Assembly (NCBI GenBank): GCA_023433585.1
Contig: JAEZCL010000081.1
Location: 1-36,918, forward strand
Direction of reading: 5' to 3'
Length of the DNA stretch: 36,918 bases
From: Pseudomonadota bacterium
GTDB lineage: Bacteria; Pseudomonadota; Alphaproteobacteria; Caulobacterales; Caulobacteraceae
Part shown: piece after piece, positions 16,298 to 23,970 of the stretch
Layout: the number at the start of each line of letters is the position of its first letter
Position numbering within the stretch: the first letter of the stretch is position 1
Made by a program: the position numbers and the translations under genes
Notes under the pieces: model-generated
Database searches by the model: none
Told to the model about the DNA's origin: nothing
Seen by the model: only the letters and a program-made list of their open reading frames with translations

Positions 16298-17260
16298 TCA
16301 GCTCTGCGGATCTGCGGGATATGGCCCTAAGAACCGCACGCCGTTGAAGTGGATCAGGTGGGACGGCGCGTCGGCCACCCAAACTTCCGTCTCCCAGGCG
16401 ATCTGGCCCAAATAGCGGCCCATGACGGCGCGATCGGGAAACGCCGTCACATAGACTAGGCCGGCCTTGGATCCGGCGAACAGGCGGCTCAGCTCCGCGT
16501 GCCGCTTGCCGTCCACCGGGCCATGGCTGGTGACGGACTCCACCAACAGCAGCCAGTTTTTCCGGGTGAAGTGCAGCACCACGTCCGGCATCTTGCCGTG
16601 GGAGTCGATCTCAACGCCGAGCTCGGCCAGCAGCACGGCGTCGAAATAGCCCCATTTATCGCCGGTGTCGCCGGCGTAGACCAAGACGCTGCCGGGCGCG
16701 AACCGCGGCGCGAAGTCTTCGATGACGGCTCGGATCAATTCGCTATGGTCGCCCGGGCTGAGCGTGATCGCCTTGCCCGGCGCGATCTCCACCGGAATCC
16801 GGTTCTGCTCGCGCTCGCGCGCGTAGCGCGCCACCAAGGTCTCGCGCTCGGTCAAATAGTCCGTCAGGGCGCCATGCCACGACTCTGACCCATAGGCGCG
16901 CAGCAGCGCCAAGGCGGCCGGCTCGATCTGATAGACCGCCTTGGGGCTGTTCACCGGCCGGTCGGGCTGATCCGGATTATAGAGGGCGACGCCGGCGTCG
17001 CAGAACTGGTGCATGCTCTGACGGCGGATCGTCTCGCGGGTATTGGGCGCATAGGCCTTGCCGTAGTGCTCCCGAGCCCAATCCATGATGGGCGTAATGC
17101 CGATCAGCGGGTTTTCAGCCTGGGCCCAGGGCTTGCCCGGCGTCAGGTTCAACAGCGCCAGCAGACACAGGGCCGAGCGCTCGTTTTGCTGAGCCCGCGG
17201 CAGGCCCAGCGAGACGATGATCTGCAAGGCCGCATGGATGTGCGCGTCTCTGTCGTTCAT
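16298..17260 (-). CDS. BsuBI/PstI-family type II restriction endonuclease
   Basis: The product has 320 residues, close to PstI (326 aa). The start ATG at 17260 overlaps the methylase stop (ATGA), better than a start 66 nt upstream inside the methylase. The catalytic C-terminal half shows the family blocks YAGDTGDKWGYFD (195-207), GKMPDVVLHF (222-231) and NWLLLVESVTSHGPVDGKRH (235-254). The Asp and Glu residues there are candidate active-site residues. Family members cut CTGCAG, so that is the predicted site, unproven here. It acts with the adjacent methyltransferase as a restriction-modification system. Confidence 0.88.
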   Translation of the reverse strand: MNDRDAHIHAALQIIVSLGLPRAQQNERSALCLLALLNLTPGKPWAQAENPLIGITPIMDWAREHYGKAYAPNTRETIRRQSMHQFCDAGVALYNPDQPDRPVNSPKAVYQIEPAALALLRAYGSESWHGALTDYLTERETLVARYAREREQNRIPVEIAPGKAITLSPGDHSELIRAVIEDFAPRFAPGSVLVYAGDTGDKWGYFDAVLLAELGVEIDSHGKMPDVVLHFTRKNWLLLVESVTSHGPVDGKRHAELSRLFAGSKAGLVYVTAFPDRAVMGRYLGQIAWETEVWVADAPSHLIHFNGVRFLGPYPADPQS

Positions 17261-18726
17261 GCCGCGAGGCGCTCCAACTGGGCGTCGACCATAGCCTGGC
17301 TCAGGCTCTCCTGCGTCATCGCCCAAGCGCCCAGCGCCATAAGGGCGTCCCGGCTGGGATATTTCATGGTCTTCAGATCGGTCGCATTGACCTGTGTATG
17401 GCCGTTGAAGCGCCGGAAGCGCTCATCCACCGCCGTGCTGTTCAAGAACACCGCCAGCCCCCGGGCGAGAGCCTCAGGCAGCCCTCTCTTGCCGTCGTGA
17501 AAGACATTGAGGTGGTTTTCAAACCCGAGCATGGGCGCATCGCCGAAGGCCTGGGGATTGACGACGCTGGCGACGATGCGGCGGCTCTCCTCCTTCGACG
17601 AGAACCGCCGCACCACGCAGTAGAAGCCGTTCGGATAAAGCCACTTTTCGGTCTCGCCATTGCGGACGATGGCGTTGGCCTTCTTCGACCCCTCAACGGG
17701 CCACACGGCCCCCTGCCCCTTCAGATGGACCGGATAGATCAGCGGCGCCGTATCCGCCCCGGGCATGGCGCGAAGGTGCGCCTTCAACCGGAAATCCACG
17801 ACCGGTCCGGTCGAGACCTTCACGCCCACGTCAGCCAGGCTGAAACAGACGCCGGACAGCTGCTCGATCGCGTCTTGCTCGGCGGCGGTCGGCACATGGA
17901 TGAACCGCTCCCCGTCATCCGGAAAGACGATCCGCTCAAACGGATGATCGTGAGACGTAAGATCGGAAAAGGTTCCGTCCGTCGAGGTCGAGACCGTCAC
18001 CGCCCCCTGGCGCCCATCGCGCTCCAGGCGGATGATGATGTTCTCCTGGAGGACCTCGTCGTCCTTGAACGCCTTGCTGCGCGAGGCGAACAGATGTATG
18101 CGCCGGATCGCGGCGCGCTCCAGGATGTAGTCCCGAAACGGTCGATAGTAGGGCCCATTGCAGAAGCTGCGCGGTATGATCGCCACGATCTGCCCGCCCG
18201 GCGCCGCCTGCTCCACCGCCAGGGCGACGAAGGCGGAATAGAGGTTCACGGTCTCGATCCCGGCCCGGCGCAGCGCCGACCGATGCGAAGAACGACTGGA
18301 AATCTTCTTATAGGGCGGATTGAGGATCGCATGGGTGAACCCCGGCTCGCTCCGCCCCTCGCGCGTCGCCAGTTCAATATAGTCCCCAGCGATAATCCGG
18401 CTTGTCACGCCCTCATAGGCGCTAAGGTTCTGCGCCAAATGCGCCCGCAACTCATCATCGATCTCATAGGCCGTCGCCTCGACCGACCTAAACGGCAGCT
18501 CGCCCCCAACCCAGCGGTCCAGAAAGGCGCACGACAAAGCGCCCATCCCGGCGCCGGCATCGAGCAAACGACACGCTCCAATGCCCTCAGACGGAAACAG
18601 AGACGCCATGAACCGCGCCACGCCCGACGGCGTCATGAACTGGCCCAGAGCCGCCTTGCGCTGCGGCGCCAGCGCCGCCGACACCTTACGCCGCGCATCG
18701 TCTCGCTGGTCGAGTTTTTGAAGCAT
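17257..18726 (-). CDS. Adenine-N6 DNA methyltransferase of the RM pair
   Basis: The product has 489 residues. Motif X (ALGQFMTP, 26-33), motif I for AdoMet binding (LLDAGAGMGALS, 54-65) and motif IV (ILNPPYKKIS, 134-143) are in the gamma-type order. NPPY marks an adenine-N6 methylase. The C-terminal 200 residues are probably the target-recognition domain. M.PstI and M.BsuBI are of this type and size class. It is the first gene of the pair, coupled to the endonuclease by a 4-nt overlap, an order that lets protection precede cutting. Specificity CTGCAG is inferred from the partner. Confidence 0.9.
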   Translation of the reverse strand: MLQKLDQRDDARRKVSAALAPQRKAALGQFMTPSGVARFMASLFPSEGIGACRLLDAGAGMGALSCAFLDRWVGGELPFRSVEATAYEIDDELRAHLAQNLSAYEGVTSRIIAGDYIELATREGRSEPGFTHAILNPPYKKISSRSSHRSALRRAGIETVNLYSAFVALAVEQAAPGGQIVAIIPRSFCNGPYYRPFRDYILERAAIRRIHLFASRSKAFKDDEVLQENIIIRLERDGRQGAVTVSTSTDGTFSDLTSHDHPFERIVFPDDGERFIHVPTAAEQDAIEQLSGVCFSLADVGVKVSTGPVVDFRLKAHLRAMPGADTAPLIYPVHLKGQGAVWPVEGSKKANAIVRNGETEKWLYPNGFYCVVRRFSSKEESRRIVASVVNPQAFGDAPMLGFENHLNVFHDGKRGLPEALARGLAVFLNSTAVDERFRRFNGHTQVNATDLKTMKYPSRDALMALGAWAMTQESLSQAMVDAQLERLAA

Positions 18727-18914
18727 TCTGATTCCCTAACCGGAACCACGATAGCTCGCCCTGACCGCCGATTGGAGACCTGCCGACGAGTATGACTGCT
18801 ATGGGCTCATAGCGGCGGTTGGGAATGTCCGCTTCTCAGACCTGGTCACGTAGACGAACGGCCCAGCTTAGGGTCTGCCCATAACTTGGCATCTGCGCCG
18901 CGCACCTCGACTAT

Positions 18915-18939
18915 GAGGGATGACAGAACGGTAGGCGTA
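18915..18939 (+). promoter_or_regulatory. Predicted ECF-sigma promoter of copC-copD
   Basis: GAGGGA (18915-18920), 14 nt, GCGTA (18935-18939). The same boxes at the same spacing occur before three other transcription units of this copper island. The copC start is 26 nt downstream of the GCGTA box. The rest of the 239-bp gap between the methylase and copC shows no gene. Confidence 0.6.
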
Positions 18940-18965
18940 GGAGACGGCATTGAGGGAGTTTAGTG

Positions 18966-19319
18966 ATGAATCGGATTCTAGCGTTCGCAGCAGCCTATGC
19001 CATGGTTCTCAGCGCATCTTCCGCGCTGGCCCATGCCCGACTGGTGTCCGCTACCCCCGGCAACGGCGCCACCGTGACCGCGCCCCGGACGATCAGCCTG
19101 ACATTCAGCGAGCGGTTCGCCGCGCCTTTTTCGACCGTTGAGGTCGAGGACAGTCGGGGCCGTGCGATCAGTCTTGCCAAAGCCGTGTCAGAGGATGGCA
19201 AGACATTGGGCGGGTCGTTCGCCGCGCCGCTGACGGTCGGGGTATATCGGGTGACCTGGGCGATCGCGGCGGCCGATGGCCATCGGATGACCGGGACCTA
19301 CAGCTTCACCGTCCGCTGA
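18966..19319 (+). CDS. copC: CopC periplasmic copper-binding protein
   Basis: The product has 117 residues from ATG 18966, with GGGAG 7 nt upstream; a GTG one codon earlier is less likely. The signal peptide ends ALA before H23, so the mature protein begins with His, the amino-terminal Cu(II) ligand of CopC. The second ligand site is DGH (D104, H106). The fold motifs ARLVSATPGNGATV and YRVTWAIAAADGHRMTGTYSF are typical. No Met-rich Cu(I) loop is present, so only the Cu(II) site is kept. It is followed after 1 nt by copD. Confidence 0.93.
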   Translation: MNRILAFAAAYAMVLSASSALAHARLVSATPGNGATVTAPRTISLTFSERFAAPFSTVEVEDSRGRAISLAKAVSEDGKTLGGSFAAPLTVGVYRVTWAIAAADGHRMTGTYSFTVR

Positions 19320-19320
19320 G

Positions 19321-20229
19321 GTGCCGATCGATCTGACTGTCGTCGGTCTGCGCTGGCTTCAGTTTGCTGCGGCGGTCCTGGCTCTCGGCCTGCCGCTGTT
19401 CCAGGCTTTAGGCTTGAGCGAACCCAGTCCGCAATCCGCCAGACGCGCGGCCATCATTGCGGGCCTCTTTCTTTCGGTCGCGGCCTTGGGCGGCCTTCTG
19501 GCCCAGACGGCCATGATGGCGGGGGGATGGGCGGCGGGGCTTGACCCGGCCGCTCTGGGCTATGTCGTCCAGTCCACAAGCTTGGGCATGGCGCATCTGG
19601 TTCGTGCCGGTTTGGCTCTGGTGGGGGTCGTCGCACTGGTGATGGGGCGGGGGCGGAGATTGGGCGAGACGGTTGGAATTCTCGCCCTCTCGGGGGCCGT
19701 GGTTAGTTTCGCCTGGAGCGGGCATGGCGCCGCCAGTGAGGGCCCCCTCGGCCTATTGCATCTGGCTGCCGACATAGCCCACGCGCTTGCCGCTTGCGTC
19801 TGGATCGGCGCTCTGACGGGCTTCTGCCTGCTGCTGATCCGCCCGGCGGCGCGAGAGGCGGCCGGAACGGCGAGGTCCCTGGCGGGGTTCGCCTCCATGG
19901 GGACGGTCACGGTTGCGGTCCTTGTTATTACCGGTCTGATCAATGCGGCTTTCCTGATCGGTGCGGAGGGCCTCGGCCTTGTGCCAGGCTCGACGTGGGG
20001 ACTCCTGCTGATCGCAAAGCTGGCTCTGTTCGCCGTGATGGTCGGTCAGGCGGCGCACAACCGCTTCAAACTGACGCCCGCGCTGTCGCGCGCCGTCGAG
20101 ACGCAGGCCGACACGGCCGATGTGGCGCGACGATTGCGGACCAGCATCGGTATGGAGATGCTGGCAGGATTTGCCCTGCTCGGGCTGGTCGCGGCGATGG
20201 GCGTGCAGATGCCACCCGCCTCGATGTGA
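19321..20229 (+). CDS. copD: CopD copper-transport membrane protein
   Basis: This 302-aa protein starts at GTG 19321, 1 nt after the copC stop. It has about eight hydrophobic segments. Conserved CopD features include the HLAADIAHALAACVWIGALTGF block with membrane His residues and GQAAHNRFKLTPAL near the C-terminus. CopD works with CopC in moving copper across the inner membrane. It ends three bases before the convergent NTF2-like gene. Confidence 0.9.
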   Translation: MPIDLTVVGLRWLQFAAAVLALGLPLFQALGLSEPSPQSARRAAIIAGLFLSVAALGGLLAQTAMMAGGWAAGLDPAALGYVVQSTSLGMAHLVRAGLALVGVVALVMGRGRRLGETVGILALSGAVVSFAWSGHGAASEGPLGLLHLAADIAHALAACVWIGALTGFCLLLIRPAAREAAGTARSLAGFASMGTVTVAVLVITGLINAAFLIGAEGLGLVPGSTWGLLLIAKLALFAVMVGQAAHNRFKLTPALSRAVETQADTADVARRLRTSIGMEMLAGFALLGLVAAMGVQMPPASM

Positions 20230-20232
20230 CCT

Positions 20233-20712
20233 TCAGGTTGGCGCGCGCGAGGACCAGTGGATGTGGCGGATGCGCCAGCCTTCGGCTTGCCGGTGCAGGA
20301 TCATGGTCTCGGCCGTCAGGCGATCGACGGGCCGACCGTTGAATGTGCCGCGGGTGCGGCCCTCGGTCAGAACCCAGGCGATGTCGCCCTCCACCGAGGA
20401 CGCGCGGCGGGTGATCTCAGCCTCGGTCGCGGCGGCAAAGGCCATGTCGGCGGGCAGGTGATGGCCCGTGTATTCCTCACGCGATCTCTCAGCGCCGCCT
20501 TCTTCCAGCACCATGACGTCCTCAGTCAGCAGCGCGAGGACAGCGTCGCGCTCGCCCGAAGCCAAGGCGGCGTGAAACGCGTCCACTACTGCAATGGCCG
20601 GGGCCGCAGCTTGATCGACCACCTGTGCGGACGCAGGCGCGACAGCCGGCTCATGGGCCATCGCGGCGGTCGCCGAAACGGCGAGAACAGCGGTGAGGAT
20701 CAGGCGCTTCAT
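20233..20712 (-). CDS. Secreted SnoaL/DUF4440 (NTF2-like) protein
   Basis: The product has 159 residues with a signal peptide (1-19, ending TAAMA). The mature domain has the NTF2-like pattern of DUF4440/SnoaL proteins: AVVDAFHAALASGERDAVLALLTEDVMVLEEGG, then a C-terminal strand pair ending GWRIRHIHWSSR. AAGGAG precedes the ATG. NTF2-like domains bind small ligands or act as enzymes; no catalytic set can be assigned. It shares a palindromic promoter region with the divergent YXH operon and carries the same predicted ECF promoter, so it is probably part of the metal response. Confidence 0.85.
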   Translation of the reverse strand: MKRLILTAVLAVSATAAMAHEPAVAPASAQVVDQAAAPAIAVVDAFHAALASGERDAVLALLTEDVMVLEEGGAERSREEYTGHHLPADMAFAAATEAEITRRASSVEGDIAWVLTEGRTRGTFNGRPVDRLTAETMILHRQAEGWRIRHIHWSSRAPT

Positions 20713-20753
20713 CGATGGCTCCTTGAAAGTCTGGATCAGGACTATGGTTCATT

Positions 20754-20778
20754 TACGCCGACGGCCAACCGCCCCCTC
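20754..20778 (-). promoter_or_regulatory. Predicted ECF-sigma promoter of the NTF2-like gene
   Basis: On the minus strand: GAGGGG (20778-20773), 14 nt, GCGTA (20758-20754). The start codon at 20712 lies 41 nt downstream. The -35 box is one half of the palindrome at 20772-20787. Confidence 0.58.
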
Positions 20779-20787
20779 GCGAGGGGG
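20772..20787. promoter_or_regulatory. 16-bp palindrome joining two divergent ECF promoters
   Basis: CCCCCTCGCGAGGGGG is perfectly self-complementary. Each half carries one GAGGGG box, serving the minus-strand NTF2-like gene and the plus-strand YXH operon. A second perfect palindrome, CGCACCGGTGCG at 20792-20803, touches the plus-strand -10 box and may be a further operator. Confidence 0.6.
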
Positions 20788-20805
20788 TAATCGCACCGGT
20801 GCGTA
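20781..20805 (+). promoter_or_regulatory. Predicted ECF-sigma promoter of the YXH operon (autoregulation)
   Basis: GAGGGG (20781-20786), 14 nt, GCGTA (20801-20805). The ATG at 20820 would leave almost no leader, which favours the ATG at 20835 as the first start. The sigma gene is the third gene of this unit, so positive autoregulation is implied. Confidence 0.6.
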
Positions 20806-20834
20806 GAGGGGCGAGACGCATGGAGACGATCGGC

Positions 20835-21110
20835 ATGACAGACCTGGATACTCTGATCGCACAAACGCAATCGTCGCGAGCGGAGGGTCTGGACGGCCTG
20901 GAGGATGGCGTCTGGAATCGAGTCGCACAAACGCAGGCGCGGGCGCGCGAGCGGAAGCTGCGGCTCGCGGCTCTCTGCGTCGCGGCTGGCATCGGGGGAG
21001 TGGCCGGCGGCGTGTCCGCCCCGGCGGTAGAGCAGGGTCAGAGCGAGTTGACGGTGTTCAGCCCCAGGATGGCGGCGACGCCGCTGGATATGAGGGGCGT
21101 CCTGGGATGA
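20835..21110 (+). CDS. CnrY-like anti-sigma membrane protein
   Basis: The product has 91 residues from ATG 20835, with GGAGA 8 nt upstream. An alternative ATG at 20820 adds five residues but sits too close to the predicted promoter. The cytoplasmic N-terminus (about 42 residues, with LDGLEDGVWNRVAQTQARARER) could bind the sigma factor. One membrane helix follows (43-61), then a short periplasmic tail. Size, topology and position before a CnrX-like sensor and an ECF sigma gene match CnrY of the CnrYXH system. Sequence similarity alone would not identify it. It overlaps the sensor gene by ATGA. Confidence 0.72.
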   Translation: MTDLDTLIAQTQSSRAEGLDGLEDGVWNRVAQTQARARERKLRLAALCVAAGIGGVAGGVSAPAVEQGQSELTVFSPRMAATPLDMRGVLG

Positions 21111-21544
21111 GCGGCCTGAAGTCCACGCTCGTCACCGCCGTCCTGGCCGCTGTCGTGGGGGCGACCGCCGCCTGGGGGGCGATGACATGGTCGGCGCGAC
21201 AGGATCAGCCCGCTGACCTGCATCACATTGTTCACGAGCGGCTGGACCTCACCCCGGAGCAGGACCGTCGGCTGGACCAAATTGAGGGCGCCTTCGCGGC
21301 GCGGCGCGGATCGCTGGAAGCGGAAGTGCGCGCGGCGAATCAAGAACTGTCCGCCGCCATCGCCGAGAGCCGGGGCGACACGCCCGAGGTGCAGGCCGCC
21401 GTCGAGCATTTCCACGGCGCGATGGGCGATCTCCAGATGGCGACGATCCGCCATGTGTTCGAGATGCGCGCGGTGCTCACGCCCGAACAGGCGGAAGAAT
21501 TCGATCGCGCCGTGGTCGAGACCCTGCGCGCCGACGCCGACTGA
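21107..21544 (+). CDS. CnrX-like periplasmic metal sensor
   Basis: The product has 145 residues: an N-terminal membrane anchor (about 8-27) and a helical periplasmic hairpin domain. H39, H43, E60, H116 and M120 fall in exactly the spacing of the CnrX metal ligands H42, H46, E63, H119 and M123, a constant offset of three. The blocks are LHHIVHERLDLTPEQ and IRHVFEMRAVLTPEQ. In CnrX these residues bind nickel or cobalt and release the sigma factor from the anti-sigma protein. Here the neighbours are copper genes, so the metal sensed is uncertain. It is coupled to the anti-sigma gene. Confidence 0.88.
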   Translation: MSGLKSTLVTAVLAAVVGATAAWGAMTWSARQDQPADLHHIVHERLDLTPEQDRRLDQIEGAFAARRGSLEAEVRAANQELSAAIAESRGDTPEVQAAVEHFHGAMGDLQMATIRHVFEMRAVLTPEQAEEFDRAVVETLRADAD

Positions 21545-21551
21545 CGCGGGG

Positions 21552-22109
21552 GTGGGGGCTGGCGACACCGACGAAGGCCAGGCCGCCCAGGGAGACCGGG
21601 CTGCGTTTTCGCGCCTGATGACCGCGACGAAGGGTGATCTATACCGCTTCATCACCCGGTATGTCGGCGACCCGGACGAAGCACTGGACCTGACCCAGGA
21701 GACCTACGCCGCTGCCTGGCTGTCGATCCGACGGTACGACCCCGACCGACCCTTCGGCGCCTGGCTGCGCACCATCGCCCTGAACAAATGCCGCGACTGG
21801 AGCCGCCGTCGCCGTGTGCGTCGGCTGGTCAGGGGGGTCATGGGCCTGGACGCGCCAGAGGCCATGGCGGTCGGCGACCCGGCGCCCGGCGCCGAAGACC
21901 GGGTGGATGATCGGCGTCGGGTGGAGCGGCTGAACCGCGCTCTGCGTGAACTTCCCGACGGTCAGCGCGCGCCGCTGCTCCTCGCGGTCTTGGAAGGTCG
22001 GTCCCATGCCGAGGTCGGGCAGATACTGGGGCTGTCGCCCAAGGCGGTCGAACTGCGGATCGCCCGCGCCCGCAAGGCCTTGTTGGATCGCCTCGGCCCA
22101 TCCGATTGA
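21552..22109 (+). CDS. ECF sigma factor (CnrH-like)
   Basis: The product has 185 residues from GTG 21552, 7 nt after the sensor stop. Earlier in-frame codons lie inside the sensor gene. Region 2 is at about residues 16-85 (AAFSRLMTATKGDLYRFITRYVGDPDEALDLTQETYAAAW, then PFGAWLRTIALNKCRDWSRRR). Region 4 is at 128-183 (LRELPDGQRAPLLLAVLEGRSHAEVGQILGLSPKAVELRIARARKAL). It is predicted to direct RNA polymerase to the four GAGGG(G/A)-N14-GCGTA sites of the island and to be held inactive by the CnrY-like protein. Confidence 0.9.
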   Translation: MGAGDTDEGQAAQGDRAAFSRLMTATKGDLYRFITRYVGDPDEALDLTQETYAAAWLSIRRYDPDRPFGAWLRTIALNKCRDWSRRRRVRRLVRGVMGLDAPEAMAVGDPAPGAEDRVDDRRRVERLNRALRELPDGQRAPLLLAVLEGRSHAEVGQILGLSPKAVELRIARARKALLDRLGPSD

Positions 22110-22130
22110 GCCCCTGCGACCAGCCGTCGC

Positions 22131-22155
22131 GAGGGGCGCGCGCGGTTCTGGCGTA
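22131..22155 (+). promoter_or_regulatory. Predicted ECF-sigma promoter of copA-copB
   Basis: GAGGGG (22131-22136), 14 nt, GCGTA (22151-22155). Four more bases upstream (TCGC) also match the YXH promoter. The copA ATG is 33 nt downstream of the GCGTA box. Confidence 0.6.
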
Positions 22156-22188
22156 AGGCCAGTCAGACAGATGGACAAAGACTGACGC

Positions 22189-23970
22189 ATGAGAGTGATC
22201 CAGACAGACCGCCGGGCATTGCTGCGTGGCTTCGCAGGCGGGGCCGGGCTGCTGGGCGTGCAGGGACTTCTGCCCGCCTGGGCCCAGAGCGGATCAGGGG
22301 GGCTGCGCGCCGATCTGCCTACCCTGGAGGGGCCGGACGTCCGGCTCAACGTCGGCCATTCGCCCTTTGCCGTAGGCGGCCGCACGGGTCACGCCATCAC
22401 CGTCAACGGCACCCTGCCGGCGCCGCTGATCCGGCTACGCGAGGGCCAGACAGCCCGACTGTCGGTCACCAATACGCTGGACGAGGACACCTCGATCCAC
22501 TGGCATGGCCTGTTGCTGCCGTTCCAGATGGATGGCGTGCCCGGCGTCAGCTTCCCGGGCATCCGGCCCGGCGAGACCTTCCAGTATGAGTTCCCCGTCA
22601 TCCAGTCGGGCACCTTCTGGTATCATTCCCACTCCAACCTGCAGGAGGCGATGGGTCACTACGGGCCGCTGATCATCGATCCGGCGGGTGCTGAGCCGGT
22701 CGGCTACGATCGCGAGCACGTCGTCGTCCTGTCGGACTGGAGTTTCCTCCATCCGCACGTGATCCTCGACAAGCTGAAGAAGAGTCCCGGCTACTTCAAT
22801 CAATCGCGCACCACGTTGTCGGGCCTGGTCTCCGGCGAGGACGGGATGTCGCTGGAGGAGCGGCGCATGTGGGGGGCGATGCGGATGGACCCGCGCGACA
22901 TCGCCGACGTCAACGGCACGACTTACACCTATCTGGTGAACGGCCATGGTCCGACCGAGAACTGGACCGGCCTGTTCCGGCCCGGCGAACGGGTCCGGCT
23001 GCGCGTCATCAACGCCTCGGCCATGTCGATTTTCAATGTCCGTATCCCGGGTCTGGCCATGACGGTGGTCAACGCCGACGGCGAGAATGTGCGCCCGGTC
23101 GAGACCGACGAGTTCCAGATTTCGGTGGCCGAGACCTATGACGTCATCGTCCGCCCGACCGAGGACCGCGCTTATACGCTGGTCGCCGAGTCGGTCGACC
23201 GCTCCGGCATGGCGCGCGCCACCCTGGCGCCGCGAATGGGCATGAGCGCCGAGGTCCCGCCGCTGCGCGAGGTCCCGACCCTGACCATGCGCGACATGGG
23301 CATGGGGGGAATGGACCACGCCGCCATGGGCCACGGCGCCATGGACCACTCCACCATGGGGCACGCCGTGCCGGCTGCGACGCCGGTGGATCACGGCGGC
23401 ATGGATCACGACATGCGCAACCCCGACAACGCGCCGGCCAGTATGGCGGTGGGGGTGGGCGTCGACATGATCGCGCCCGCTCCGGCCAACCGCCTGGGCG
23501 AACGGCCCATGGGCCTGGAAGACGTCCCCCACCGGGTGCTGGTCTATACCGACCTCGTCTCCCTGACGCCCAACAAGGATCAGCGGCCGCCGTCCCGCGC
23601 GCTGGAAATCCACCTGACCGGCAATATGGAACGGTTCATGTGGGGTTTCGACGGTCGGAAATTCTCCGAGATCGTCGAGCCGATCCGCTTCGAGCGGGAC
23701 GAGCGGGTGCGGGTGACCTTGGTCAACGACACAATGATGGCCCACCCCATCCACCTGCACGGCCACTTCTTCGAGTTGGTGACTGGCGGACCCGCCGGGC
23801 ATCAACCGCTGAAGCATACGGTCAATGTCGCCCCGGGCTCGAAGGTGACATTCGATCTGACCGCCGACGCGCCGGGGGACTGGGCCTTCCACTGCCACAT
23901 GCTGATGCACATGCACGCGGGGATGTTCAACGTCGTCACCGTCCGTCCGCTGGATGGAGCGGCGGCATGA
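22189..23970 (+). CDS. copA: CopA/PcoA multicopper oxidase
   Basis: This 593-aa protein has a Tat signal peptide (RRALLRGF at 8-15; cleavage near PAWAQ). All four copper-binding blocks are present: HWHG (104-107), HSH (146-148), HPIHLHGH (519-526) and HCHMLMHMHAGM (568-579). These supply the type 1, 2 and 3 copper sites. Residues 367-409 form a Met/His-rich insert with DMGMGGMDH-like repeats, as in PcoA/CopA, thought to bind Cu(I). The enzyme oxidises Cu(I) in the periplasm. The gene overlaps copB by ATGA. Confidence 0.95.
   Translation: MRVIQTDRRALLRGFAGGAGLLGVQGLLPAWAQSGSGGLRADLPTLEGPDVRLNVGHSPFAVGGRTGHAITVNGTLPAPLIRLREGQTARLSVTNTLDEDTSIHWHGLLLPFQMDGVPGVSFPGIRPGETFQYEFPVIQSGTFWYHSHSNLQEAMGHYGPLIIDPAGAEPVGYDREHVVVLSDWSFLHPHVILDKLKKSPGYFNQSRTTLSGLVSGEDGMSLEERRMWGAMRMDPRDIADVNGTTYTYLVNGHGPTENWTGLFRPGERVRLRVINASAMSIFNVRIPGLAMTVVNADGENVRPVETDEFQISVAETYDVIVRPTEDRAYTLVAESVDRSGMARATLAPRMGMSAEVPPLREVPTLTMRDMGMGGMDHAAMGHGAMDHSTMGHAVPAATPVDHGGMDHDMRNPDNAPASMAVGVGVDMIAPAPANRLGERPMGLEDVPHRVLVYTDLVSLTPNKDQRPPSRALEIHLTGNMERFMWGFDGRKFSEIVEPIRFERDERVRVTLVNDTMMAHPIHLHGHFFELVTGGPAGHQPLKHTVNVAPGSKVTFDLTADAPGDWAFHCHMLMHMHAGMFNVVTVRPLDGAAA

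Noticed and set aside
17398..18795. Very long open frame on the plus strand opposite the methyltransferase
   Set aside because: The minus strand shows all methylase motifs. The plus frame is Arg/Pro-rich with no domain and is open only because of the high GC content.
18825..18840. Shared AATGTCCGCTT-like stretch here and near 33027
   Set aside because: The match is short (about 9 bp), occurs in two unrelated gaps, and shows no symmetry or fixed distance to a gene.
22435..23916. Long His-rich open frame on the minus strand opposite copA
   Set aside because: It is the mirror of the CopA coding sequence, whose copper motifs are complete. The His content reflects codons of the opposite strand.
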